Assembly: GCA_907163375.1 (NCBI GenBank) | Contig: CAJQUW010001972.1 | Coordinates: 248,001 to 312,000, forward strand | Length of the DNA stretch: 64,000 nucleotides | Source: Prostheceraeus crozeri | Taxonomy: Eukaryota > Platyhelminthes > Polycladida > Euryleptidae | Reading direction: 5' to 3' | The notes under the pieces: generated by a model | Told to the model about the DNA's origin: nothing | Database searches by the model: none | Seen by the model: only the letters and a program-made list of their open reading frames with translations | In this document: piece after piece, positions 1 through 9,691 of the stretch | How the letters are laid out: each line of letters opens with the position of its first letter | Numbering within the stretch: position 1 is the first letter of the stretch | Translations under genes and position numbers: made by a program

Positions 1-14
1 TCCTGGCAAGTTGT

Positions 15-1946
15 TTATATCAAGATTTCACCTGTTAGATAAGGAAGAGGACCCATGTCCTCAAATAGCTCAACTTCAGCCTTTAATTCGCCGTGTGTCA
101 AACATGGTTGATAGCAATCACATGTTTTCAATAAAGCAAAAGAAATGAATTTCACAATGAAGAAAACTCCAAGAAGATCCGCTGTCGCATAACAACATTT
201 CCTTTTTGCCATTCGACTATATGATGACGTCGTGAACACACTATTTTTCATTAATACTTTAGTAAACACATGTACTTCAGTTGGATTGTCTCCGATTTGC
301 ACAGTTTTCTGGATGAGCGGGCTTAAAATTCTAGCCCCTGTCACATGCAACAATCCGGAATCGCCATGACTTAAATTACCAAATGATTGCTTTCGCATGA
401 ACCAATAATCAAGTATTCTTCTAGATAATTGAGAAGGCACGTATTGAGTTCCGGTGACAGACTTTTTCAATTGATATAAGAAAGACTCAAATGGTCTGGT
501 CGACCACGCCCATAATGGGCCCCAATTTCGCACAGCTTGTGGTAAATGAAGAAGTTGATGGCAATTCCATGTCATATGCTCAACGCCATAAAGAATTTCA
601 TTATATTGCGAAAATGTATATAAAGCGTATTCTGCACTGATAATATCGTCCTCACTAATCTTGTCTTTAAGCAGGAGAAATGTACTGTTTGATAATAAAA
701 GGAAATGGTTGTAAAAATCTGGTGGTAAGTATGACCGTAGACAAATGGGCCCAAAGTATAAAAGAAAAGATTTGTATTCACTTCCTCGCCAAAATTTACG
801 AGTCAAAATTGAACGATAAGTTCGTCGAATATCAGACGGAATGTAAACTTCATATATATGCGAGTCAATAATAGTGGAATATTTTCCAATATACCAGACC
901 TTTAAGTGATTCCCTCTATCAAACCACAGCGATATCAAACGTCGCATAACACCTAAAAGTATGCAATGTAGGTAATCTGGTACAAAAGAAGAAACTAAAT
1001 CAAAGTGATCTAGTTTCCTGAGAGAACAGCGATGCAATACACCTTTTGATTGGAAAGTATCAGGTTTTGGAACAATGCCATCAGCAATATCTCCTGCTAG
1101 ACGGATTGTTGCATCGTTTCTCATTGGAGCTGGTTCGGCACAGAAAGGATACGTAGTAATGTGTGAAATTCTCCTTCCCTGATGTTCGCAACTGCTGCAG
1201 CCGAAAATGCCGTTATACTGAACCATGCCCTGCAAACTAGTACGCATTGGTGCATCAACCGATGAAAGTATTACATGAATACGAATTGTACGATACGTTC
1301 TCGTCGAAGCGTCAAACATGGAATGGCTTTTGTCATCTAACAAACTGCTGCATTTTTTACATGAATGACAATTTATGTCATTTGTGCTTTTACAGGAAGA
1401 GCAATAACGATAGTGTTCTGAAGTCAAATCTTCTTTAGATTTTAATTTTGTCAAAAGTTTCGTAAAGTGATACTTACTCGAAACGCTGTTGTTCCCACTG
1501 ACAGAATGCTGGCGTAAGAGACACAAAAGATCATCTAACAAAGACCACTTGAGTTTATGGCGAATAAGAAATTCGGAAATTTTCAAAACTGATTGTCTCA
1601 CTGTTAAGTCGGATTTTGGAAAAATCAGACGATCAGAATTCCAATCAACATCGAAGTCGAATGCCTCGTCGTAATGCTCTAATTCAGATTCACTATCGGA
1701 GTTTGTGAAATTATCGACGGTATTGTAGTCATTCACAGAAATATCAAGAAAGCTTTCACTAGTTTCGATTGTTCGCGACTCTAAATCTGAGGCACTAGAT
1801 GAATCATCGCTTAAGTGCACATTGTCAATAGATGAAGACGCAGGTATCTGTTGAGATGGGGTCGTACTATATTTATTACTAGTATCTCGATCAATATCTT
1901 CTGTCAACTTCCTCCTCCTCCTGTAACGCGAATATTTTGACTCCAT
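15..1946 (-). CDS. EnSpm/CACTA-type transposase-like protein
   Basis: A 643-residue reading frame. The N-terminal ~120 residues are Ser/Asp/Glu-rich and look disordered. Residues ~180-205 hold a Cys/His cluster (CSSC, CHSCKKC). After that come hallmarks of the Tnp2-like proteins common in invertebrates: DAPMRTSLQGMVQYNG-FGCSSC-HQG, PDYLHCILLGVMRRL, and a C-terminal block with WGPLWAWSTRPFES followed by LKKSVTGTQYVPSQL. The family is the transposase of CACTA/EnSpm cut-and-paste elements. The stretch that normally lies between the Cys cluster and DAPMR, which carries much of the RNase H-like catalytic core, appears very short here, so this may be an internally deleted copy or a copy with unrecognised introns. 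No CACTA terminal repeat was found; the element probably runs off the left edge. Confidence 0.7.
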   Translation of the reverse strand: MESKYSRYRRRRKLTEDIDRDTSNKYSTTPSQQIPASSSIDNVHLSDDSSSASDLESRTIETSESFLDISVNDYNTVDNFTNSDSESELEHYDEAFDFDVDWNSDRLIFPKSDLTVRQSVLKISEFLIRHKLKWSLLDDLLCLLRQHSVSGNNSVSSKYHFTKLLTKLKSKEDLTSEHYRYCSSCKSTNDINCHSCKKCSSLLDDKSHSMFDASTRTYRTIRIHVILSSVDAPMRTSLQGMVQYNGIFGCSSCEHQGRRISHITTYPFCAEPAPMRNDATIRLAGDIADGIVPKPDTFQSKGVLHRCSLRKLDHFDLVSSFVPDYLHCILLGVMRRLISLWFDRGNHLKVWYIGKYSTIIDSHIYEVYIPSDIRRTYRSILTRKFWRGSEYKSFLLYFGPICLRSYLPPDFYNHFLLLSNSTFLLLKDKISEDDIISAEYALYTFSQYNEILYGVEHMTWNCHQLLHLPQAVRNWGPLWAWSTRPFESFLYQLKKSVTGTQYVPSQLSRRILDYWFMRKQSFGNLSHGDSGLLHVTGARILSPLIQKTVQIGDNPTEVHVFTKVLMKNSVFTTSSYSRMAKRKCCYATADLLGVFFIVKFISFALLKTCDCYQPCLTHGELKAEVELFEDMGPLPYLTGEILI

Positions 1947-2356
1947 GTTATATCAGGGAGATTGATACTGCACAAATAATTGAGTGTGTCTGCGGCTGAT
2001 TATTTAGTCTAAGTAGAAATTAGGTGCAGTCTCTCGAAGCTGTACTGTCGTCTAGCAATCAGCGACCACGTTTTACAAAAATACTTAACAGCCGCAGAGT
2101 TCGTGTGTGTGTGTGTGGAAATTTCGAATGAGGATTCAATGCTTCGCACACAATAAACTCGATGGGAAAATGAGATGAGTGAGTTTCGACGTACAGCAAT
2201 TCTATTGGTTAATAACTTAATATATGACGTCTGCACGTCATACCGCATCATCGTTCTCTACATCTTGCCATAAATGGTCATTGTTGCTTGGTTGTGTGAG
2301 AATGGACTGAATTCGCAGCATAGGAATTTGATAATTATAGTTGACGTCCTCCAGCA
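1947..2356. other. Intergenic stretch between two divergent genes
   Basis: No gene recognised. It contains a short (GT)n run near 2104-2117 and separates the minus-strand transposase gene from the plus-strand BEN gene, so promoters for both could lie here. No motif is clear enough to call. Confidence 0.4.
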
Positions 2357-2697
2357 ATGTTCGCAGTCGTCGAGTTCGAGAAAGATAGCTCTTTCGCCGT
2401 TGTCAGCAAGGAAGCCATATTTAAAGGCAAATTTGAATTCAAAGAAACAGTTACTGTTTTGTGGGGGAAATGAAAATCGAAGTGGGCAGCTACAGTCCTT
2501 ACAACACCAGTGGCAGACAGATCAGCAGCGGAGACTAGTATGGAGAACATGAGAGTGAGGAATCGAATTCTTACATCTTCAACAAATGATCGAAAGACGT
2601 CAGCAAGCAACTCACGAGGTGAACCTTCAACTTCAATAGATGATAATGTCACGAGAAAGAGAATTTGAAGAAGATTCAGGATTTGTAAATGAAGTCG
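2357..2697 (+). pseudogene. BEN-domain gene, first exon (interrupted)
   Basis: From the ATG at 2357 the reading begins MFAVVEFEKDSSFAVVSKE, the type of N-terminus seen in many invertebrate BEN-domain proteins (a small beta-rich module ahead of the coiled coil). That frame meets a TGA at 2471-2473 and, if read on, ends at a TGA at 2666-2668. A different frame, open from 2640 (MIMSREREFEED), leads into the splice donor: the exon ends at 2697 and is followed by GTAAGT. Spliced to 4622 it joins in phase 1 to a coiled-coil segment. The exon therefore shows one in-frame stop and one frame change. Either the gene is decaying, or this model misses an extra intron or an alternative start at 2640. Confidence 0.5.
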
Positions 2698-4621
2698 GTA
2701 AGTACATGTAATTATGATACATAATTCTCCTAATCAACATGTGAATTCGCCATTTTAAAGTGGCAAAAATTGATTTACCTGTCACATCATCTCAATGAGA
2801 TTTACTTGTCTTTCTCCAAACTATGAGATCGATATTCGCATTTTCAATTGTTTTGAAATATTGGGAAAAATGATCGATGATAATTTAGAAAGTATGTAGA
2901 CGTACGAATATTATACATGCATATATAGCATTTTGAATGCTTCCAATTCTTAGAGATTTCCAGTTCTATTTACATAATACGACATGTACTCTATCTAATG
3001 AGAATTTATGTTTAAATGAGTAAAAGATATGAGCCTTTTCCATTATTCTCAGTAAGAACAGAATCCTTACAAAACTATGTCTTGATGTTCTGTATTGTTT
3101 TTTCCTTTCGATGTTACTCAGCCCATGCATCTTGCCCAGTTGGTCGCAAGATGATTGACAATGTGAAAGGCCCAACCCAAGATGTTGACCAAGACATTTA
3201 AAAAAACAAGGATAAAAACTACTTGAAAAACATGTAAAGTTGTTTCATATGTGAAAAATTACTACCCTTTTAATAATATCAGTATTCTAAATTCTATTGA
3301 GAACGCATCTTTTCTACCTTCACATCAATACTTAGCCTTTAAAATCTACAATGAGTTGTTCAGTGTTTTGATAACGTTATGTACACAAGCCATGAAACAC
3401 TTGTTGGGGAATTTTTTCTAACCAAATTTACATGTATTGAATGCATTCACATATACATATAACAAGACCGGCACATAGGTCAAGTTGATTATTTAAATGA
3501 TCAATATTTGACCTTGGCTACTTTTTAGAGTTTTAATTTTTTCATCGATACGTGTAAGGTTAATTCAGCCATCGAGATCATGTAGTGTAGCTACACCTTT
3601 GCTTTTATCTTAACCACATCTCTCGATTCAACATTCCAATGAAAATTGTGTAGATTTTTCTGTTGGATTATTTTCATGTATCGTCAAGTACGTTATCAGA
3701 ATCCTAAATAATACTTAAGTTTTCACTGATTACTACTTCCTTTCTTATGTTTTTTGATAAATCGCCGTTAAAAAACTCTTAAGGAGGAGATTTTAGGATG
3801 AAATTAGAAGAAACGATTCTTTCAGAACATTTCATAAGGGCATTAGGCTGAATAACGATTCAATTTCCAATCAATCATACTGTAAACATGAACTGAAACC
3901 AAATTTTACAAAAAATCGAATTACCAAGCATAATAAATAGATAAAAATTGTTTTAGTCGCATTCAGATCTTGAAATTATTGAAAATTAAAAGTACAGTGG
4001 TAAGTATATCTGGTGCTTCTATTCTTTCCCACCCCCACATTTCCAAACTTACCACATTCGTCAAATTTAGTCACACCGAGTTAGGGTATGTTTGGTCGCA
4101 CAACACTCGTGTGAGTCGACAAAAAAATGAGGGGGGAATAGAAGCTAATTAGTTAGCTAATTGTAGGAGCATCTATCAACACTTTTAAGACGTTAACTAT
4201 TATTTGTCTGTATCAATGACACATAGGGCACTCCTGTAACTTGACGTCGAACAACATGAGCATAAGCGACCTCGCGAAACACTGCGCCTCCTTTGCTGCC
4301 GCCCACATATGTTTCTGAAGCCTCTTTCATTTTGAAGCAAAAAATGCTTTTAATTGGATAAATATTTGTTTTTAATTTGGGACCAGTAAAGTACAGGAGG
4401 TGATATTTAGGGACCAGTAAAGTACAGGAGTGCCGACACATAGTTCATCTTTTTTTCTACACATAGAATTATTTTGTCCACTAAGAGGAAATGGAACATC
4501 TCCACCTTCGCTTACTACAACTTAAGCTTGTGTACCATAAAGATATAAAGCATGTTCATAAAGATCAATGAAATATCAACGCATTATCTTTCTCCCTAAT
4601 TAAATATTTATTATTTTGCAG
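2698..4621 (+). other. Intron of the BEN-domain gene
   Basis: It begins GTAAGT at 2698 and ends in a T-rich tract and CAG at 4619-4621. It is AT-rich with no further coding signal. It holds the small DNA element at 4227-4434. Confidence 0.6.
4227..4434. mobile_element. MITE with 9-bp target duplication
   Basis: A 208-bp element. It starts GGCACTCCTGTA and ends with the exact complement TACAGGAGTGCC. It is flanked on both sides by GACACATAG (4218-4226 and 4435-4443), a perfect 9-bp duplication. A 20-bp stretch containing ACCAGTAAAGTACAGGAG occurs twice near the right end. A 9-bp duplication is typical of Mutator-like elements, but the family is an inference because no transposase is encoded. 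Confidence 0.8.
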
Positions 4622-5067
4622 AAGAGCTGAAATCGAAGAATGGGAACTTGCGAAAGAGGTTGGGCGAGGTAAGCGACCTACAAGCTGTCACCTCGACTCT
4701 GGACAACGTGTCTTCTCGCTTGGTCCGAATGCAGGAACAGAAAGAAATGACTGAGTCAGCGGAGGCGAATCACGATGAGCAGTACCCGTCGATACCTGCT
4801 CAAGAGAAGAAGGAGGCGCGGAGAATTGCATGAACAGGAAAACCCAGCAGCAGAGTGGTGAAGATGGTAGTGTCTAAGGTCTTCACGGAGGAAGAACTTG
4901 CCAATCACAACTTTATGGGTCAAGGAATTCGTGAGGGTCTAAACCCAGAAAAAGTCGAGGCGATCACTTCATTCATAAAGGAACTGTACAACGACGAAAC
5001 GGGAGAAATACACAAATTCATTAATCAGAAGTGCACGGACACGAGGAAGAAACTACGGAAAGGATGA
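4622..5067 (+). pseudogene. BEN-domain gene, last exon: coiled coil plus BEN domain
   Basis: Follows a good splice acceptor (TTATTTTGCAG). The first part (to 4830) encodes a heptad-like helix (KNGNLRKRLGEVSDLQ, LDNVSSRLVRMQEQKE). After a TGA at 4831-4833 the same frame continues with a BEN domain: VVSKVFTEEELANHNFMGQG, then LNPEKVEAITSFI, then INQKCTDTRKKLRKG and a stop at 5065-5067. BEN domains are DNA- or chromatin-binding modules of nuclear proteins. The TGA lies exactly between the two modules. It could be an inactivating change, a sequencing error, or mean that the BEN part is made from a downstream start (ATG at 4855). The Leu/Asn/Pro-rich core of the domain is intact. Confidence 0.65.
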
Positions 5068-5214
5068 TTTCATATACTGAACCGGAATGCCAGTCATGTT
5101 AGACTTTCTTTTTTTAAGATGACGGTTTTTTATTTGTAAAATAGGCAGATATGTTTTATGTACAAGTCTTGTGTGTTTTGTAGAATCATGCTTTAGTTGA
5201 CGGATACAAGGGTG

Positions 5215-6150
5215 CAAGAATATAGGAAGTAAGAAAGGAAGATAAAATAATAGTATGAGAAGTTAGCAAGGAAAGTATAAGAAAAGTATGGGAAATTAGA
5301 AAGAAAAGTAGGAGAATAGTATGAGAAATTAGAAAGAAAAATGTAAGAATAGTGTGAGAAATTAGAAAGAAAAATGTAAGAATAGTATGAGAAACTAGAC
5401 AGGAAAGTGTAAGAATAGTATGAGAAATTAGAAAGAAAAATGTAAGAACAGTATGAGAAACTAGACAGGTAAGTGTAAGAATAGTATGAGAAATTAGAAA
5501 GAAAAATGTAAGAATAGTATGAGAAACTAGACAGGTAAGTGTAAGAATAGTATGAGAAGTTAGCAAGGAAAGTATAAGAAAAGTATGGGAAATTAGAAAG
5601 AAAAGTAGGAGAATAGTATGAGAAATTAGAAAGAAAAATGTAAGAATAGTGTGAGAAATTAGAAAGAAAAATGTAAGAATAGTATGAGAAATTAGAAAGA
5701 AAAATGTAAGAATAGTATGAGAAACTAGACAGGAAAGTGTAAGAATAGTATGAGAAACTAGACAGGTAAGTGTAAGAATAGTGTGAGAAATTAGAAAGAA
5801 AAATGTAAGAATAGTATGAGAAACTAGACAGGTAAGTGTAAGAATAGTATGAGAAATTAGAAAGAAACGTGTAAGAATAGTATGAGAAATCAGAAAGAAA
5901 AATGTAAGAATAGTATGAGAAACTAGACAGGAAAGTGTAAGAATAGTATGAGAAACTAGACAGGTAAGTGTAAGAATAGTGTGAGAAATTAGAAAGAAAA
6001 ATGTAAGAATAGTATGAGAAACTAGACAGGTAAGTGTAAGAATAGTATGAGAAATTAGAAAGAAAAGTATGAGAAACTAGCAATGGAAGTATAAGAATAG
6101 TATGAGAAAATAGGAAGAAAAGTATAAGAATAGTCTAGGAAACAAGTAAG
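5215..6150. repeat. 33-bp minisatellite with higher-order periods
   Basis: About 28 head-to-tail copies of a 33-bp unit. There are two main unit types, one containing ATTAGAAAGAAAAAT and one containing ACTAGACAGGTAAGT. A 9-unit block recurs at a distance of 297 bp (5261 and 5558) and a 6-unit block at 198 bp (5721 and 5919). Because 33 is a multiple of 3, the minus strand stays open for about 296 codons, reading an 11-residue Ser/Tyr/Phe-rich repeat (FSYYSYTYLSS type). I see no domain, promoter or splice sites, so I read this as a non-coding satellite. Confidence 0.9.
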
Positions 6151-6193
6151 AAATGTATCAGGAGTTATGTAAAACGGTATAAGAAAGTACGGT

Positions 6194-7725
6194 TTACTGG
6201 TGGCGCTTCTTACACAACTTATATAAGACCTTATAGTCAGATCTTATATAATATCTGTTACAGATTTTAATTTCTTTTTTTGTACGGGGAATTGCACGGA
6301 CCTGGGGGGGGGCTGGCAAAATGGTGGTAAACGAAGGTAATGTCATCTTCTTTTGTTGAATATGCGGCGTAAGATGAGAGTAGTCAATTAACACACGAGG
6401 CTCACCTGATCGCTTCGGAATTATGAACGGGAAGGAAAGAATAGGGCCTCTCTTCTTGACAGGCGTGATAATGTCATTTCTTTGCATGTCTTCGATGCTG
6501 GCCCTTAAGAGGGCTGTTTGATCTTCAATATTAAGGAGATGTCGGCGACCCGTCGAACGTTGAATGTTACAGTATGTTTGAAAACCACATTGAATTTGCT
6601 TACAGTGTTTCCGAAGTCCGTAGCCCGCGCAGGTTCAACTTGGAAGGAAGGCGGTGCAGCTAAGCTTGTACATGGCTTGAGCGCAGTGGGGAGGAAATTG
6701 TCGCCACCTTCCCAGATAACTTCCGGGAAGTCGTCAGCGTCATGAGGATGGTCTCCCTGGCCTGGCGGTTGTTGCCCGTCGCCCTGCGCGTCTTCAGCTG
6801 GCGGAGTAGGAACTCGCTCTGGAGAAGGAGCTCCCCAAAACAAGTTAGATTCTCCCAAGCCCAGTGTTGGCAGTGGCGAAGATATGGCGGTATATCGAGA
6901 GCCTGAATTGCCTGTGTAAGCGACCATTGAGAAAAAGTTACGGAGAGCGCTGGAGTCTGCATTGGAGTTATGGAGAAGAGCGAAGGCGTGGAAACGTTAG
7001 AGTGAGATAACGATTGTTCATTAAGCCAATCCCGGATTTCCTGCAGCACTTGTTGAGGTAAGTTGTGTTGCTCGGCCGCGACCTCGGCCTCGGACTCTTC
7101 CTCGTCCTCGGTACTGGCGTCCAAATCCACGTTGTAGTGCAACAACCGATGGGTCGGGAGGGGTCGCATGTAATCCCATTGATGTCGCATCTCGGTAGTT
7201 GGCAAGTCGTGTCGCATATGCCCAGCCAAATCGTCCGGCTGCGCAGAGAAAGTCATAGCGCTGGGTGGCCACATGGATTGCCTGTTCATGGTTGACTGAA
7301 TCGATGATGGCGAGGATGGTCCGGACCTCATGTTTGTCCCGGACGGTCCAGTGTCGAGTAGAGGGTTCAGGCGTTGTAGTATCCGAGGAGGGCCCTCGCT
7401 CCATACAGTCCAACTTAAGACTGAGCTCGCGGAACTGCTGGTCGAGCGTTGCCAGTTTCCTCACCCATTGCCATGTTTCCTCGTGAGCCAGATTGGGATT
7501 GGTAAGTAGAAAGTGTACCATATTGTGCAAATTCTTCTTCCTGAGCAATGGGGGCCGCAATATGCTGAGCAGCGAGAGAGAGAGACGAGGTTGAACAGTC
7601 TTGAGTGGCGAAGCTGTGGGCGAAACTCGAAGACTTGGAATAGAGGAACTAGTCTGGCTGAATTGTTCTTTCAGTTGATGAAGCAAGGCGGGCAACCGAT
7701 CCGTCATGAGCACACGGTCGGACAA
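6194..7725 (-). mobile_element. Broken retroelement of uncertain clade
   Basis: Minus strand. The downstream end encodes the start of a reverse transcriptase (PFIIPKRSGEPRVLIDYS then HL-PHIQ), which resembles LTR/DIRS/pararetrovirus-type enzymes more than LINEs. The upstream part (about 7021-7725) encodes a gag-like protein ending in an Arg/Gly-rich tail (GRGRVRGRGRGR). The copy is broken, with several breaks, and lacks the RT active-site half. No terminal repeats were found. It lies where the downstream exons of the myosin gene would be expected. Confidence 0.5.
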
Positions 7726-8390
7726 TTATGGGGTCCCACCCCTACTTTATTCAAACCAAATTACAAGCCTTTGCCGCCAAGGGTCCGAAACGTGGAACAA
7801 TCGACCGATGCACAGCCGCCACTTAACGGGTGGTTAGTCTATGGATAGTTTATGGTTAGTTTAAGGATAGAATATGAGGAGCACAAAAAACGTTTTAGCA
7901 GCCCTAACTTTGAAACATGTAAGTGATTGACAGGCTATAATAAACACAAGAGTCTTGCGTTGGCGAGAGCTTCCTCGAGAGTGAATGTTCTCTGTAGTGA
8001 TCTCAGATCCTTGACCAAGGCGATCAAGCGTCATGTGAGAAATCAACATCGCATTTTCATTGTCATTTGACGTTTAAAATCTTAGGAAAACAAGAGTCGC
8101 GTTGACGAACAATCAGCTTAGGATTACATGCTTATGAGACTGTTCAGAAAAAGAGGCTGTCAAATAGGAATCACAGTGAATCATAATTCACATGCAGTAT
8201 AGTCAATATTGGGTAGTCTGTGGACTTCAGAGCAGCTTTTATTTAACTATCAGTTTCTATTTCTCACATAATTTCATTTAATTCTGTAGCAATGCATGTC
8301 AGCATGACTTGAATGTTCATGTGGGCCCACTTGTACGGGTCTCAAAATTCACTGAAATTAAGACAACGTCAAATTAATTATTTTATGCAG
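7726..8390. other. No recognisable gene
   Basis: AT-rich sequence with short open frames only. Minus-strand exons of the myosin gene were looked for here and not found. Confidence 0.4.
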
Positions 8391-8557
8391 TTCATGCTAT
8401 CTGCTGCAAAAATAAAGGAATCCACTATGGAGCGAAGGCCTATGGTCTCGGAGCACGCGACGCCACTGGTCAGAGAATATATGTTGGCAGCATGAGAGTT
8501 ATTCAAAATCTGGCAAACAGGTCCTCGATGACGAACAATGTGATGCATTCATCATAG
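8391..8557 (+). CDS. Possible terminal exon of an unknown gene
   Basis: A plus-strand stretch follows an acceptor-like TTATTTTATGCAG (8378-8390). Read in the frame that needs one base from an upstream exon, it gives 54 codons including HYGAKAYGLGARDATGQRIY and VGSMRVIQNLANRSS, then TAG at 8555-8557. The Gly-rich, balanced composition looks more coding than its AT-rich surroundings. I do not recognise the family and no upstream exon was found. Confidence 0.25.
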
Positions 8558-8603
8558 AATTTAAGATATACAATTGCTAAAGCGAATAAGGGTCGTTCCA
8601 GAA

Positions 8604-8700
8604 TTACGTAATTGCTTTCTTTGAAATTTTGAACCTCCTCCCCCATAATCGGTTCTGTGATCGCCTTTGAACCGCCCCCCGAAACGACACCGATTACGCA
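8604..8700. mobile_element. Miniature inverted-repeat element, diverged copy
   Basis: Begins TTACGTAATTGC and ends CGATTACGCA, imperfect complements. The interior (TTTGAA...CCTCCTCCCCCATAATCG, then TGATCGC, GAACC, CCCCCC) matches the copy at 9070-9154, so both belong to one family of about 90 bp. Confidence 0.55.
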
Positions 8701-9069
8701 GTCGCTGGTCCATCCACCTCCATCGAAGATCGAGTTTTTTCACTTTTAGTTGCGATTACAATCTCGTTCTGCGTACATGCGTGCTCACAAGCCTGCTCGT
8801 ATTTACTGTTCAGACCTGGATTCTTAGTCTGGAATAGGAAACAAGAGCTGATTGGTTGACGATAACTAAGTGATCGATTCGAGTAGTAGTAGAACCACCC
8901 ATTAGCACTATCGTCACTTCTGTTTTTACTGGCACTGAGGCTGTGTGTGAGTCACGAAGCGTCTGCCTGTGTACATAGTATTGCTTAGTAATTTTCATTT
9001 TTAAAAATGCGTGGATGAAAACACAAACTTTTCATTAAGCTAGAATGAATCATTGTTTCTTCCAACGGC

Positions 9070-9154
9070 TACGTAATCGCTGCCTCAAACCCCCTCCCTC
9101 ATAATCGCCCGTAATCATTTCGAGAACCTCTCCCTCCCCTTAGGCGATTACGTA
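9070..9154. mobile_element. Miniature inverted-repeat element
   Basis: An 85-bp element with perfect 11-bp inverted ends, TACGTAATCGC and GCGATTACGTA, and a C-rich interior shared with 8604-8700. It has no coding capacity. The target duplication is not clear. Confidence 0.6.
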
Positions 9155-9528
9155 TTTCTTGTGCGACCATTTGCAAGCAGCATCCTCCCACAGTCGCCCA
9201 GTTTCCAGGCCACCCCATTTCCCAGAACCAATCAATCTTTCGACATTTGCATTATATTCCTGCATTTACGCATTGAGATAATCTGTAAGCAATGTAAAAA
9301 CCGACATAGTGACAACAGAGACGTGCTTCTCACAGATGATGCCTATTTGCACTAATGATGCATTTTCAGTTTGATGATTTGCATGTTAAGCACTCCTTTT
9401 CCATTGATAAATCACCGAAGAAATCATATAGTGTCAACAATTGATACCTGAAGCATATCTTCAATTTGAAGGAATACAGAAATCGCATTTACACATTAGA
9501 AATTAGATAAAGGTTTTTTGATACTTAC

Positions 9529-9691
9529 AACTGATAGACCAATTTCATTAGCGTATCGACGCGAGCTGAGCATTCATCTGAAGTGCACGATCGAACGTAA
9601 ACACTTTCTCTTCGACTGCTGAACTTGTTCTGAGTCAAACAAGTCATCAAATGGCTATGAGGAATTCCAAGAAGTTCAGAAATATATTTCA
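9529..9691 (-). CDS. Myosin gene: last identified exon
   Basis: 163 nt. Acceptor TTTCCAG, donor GTAAGT. Encodes [20 protein letters not shown] and then [15 protein letters not shown], matching A.LLGI....L...LT and A...RD.LAK..Y..LF. The donor is sound, so a further exon is expected at lower coordinates. Confidence 0.8.

Noticed and set aside
4193-4441. 82-codon minus-strand frame
   Set aside because: It covers the MITE and both its target duplications; no coding evidence.
2357-5067. TGA read as an amino acid or an altered genetic code
   Set aside because: Other genes here end at TGA, the LINEs also show scattered stops, and there is no sign of a selenocysteine context; decay or error is simpler.
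5193-6083. A 296-codon minus-strand frame over the minisatellite as a real gene
   Set aside because: It is explained by a 33-bp repeat unit that is a multiple of three and contains no stop; no domain, signal or splice sites.
5215-6150. CRISPR-like array
   Set aside because: Units are contiguous with no unique spacers, and the context is a eukaryotic genome.
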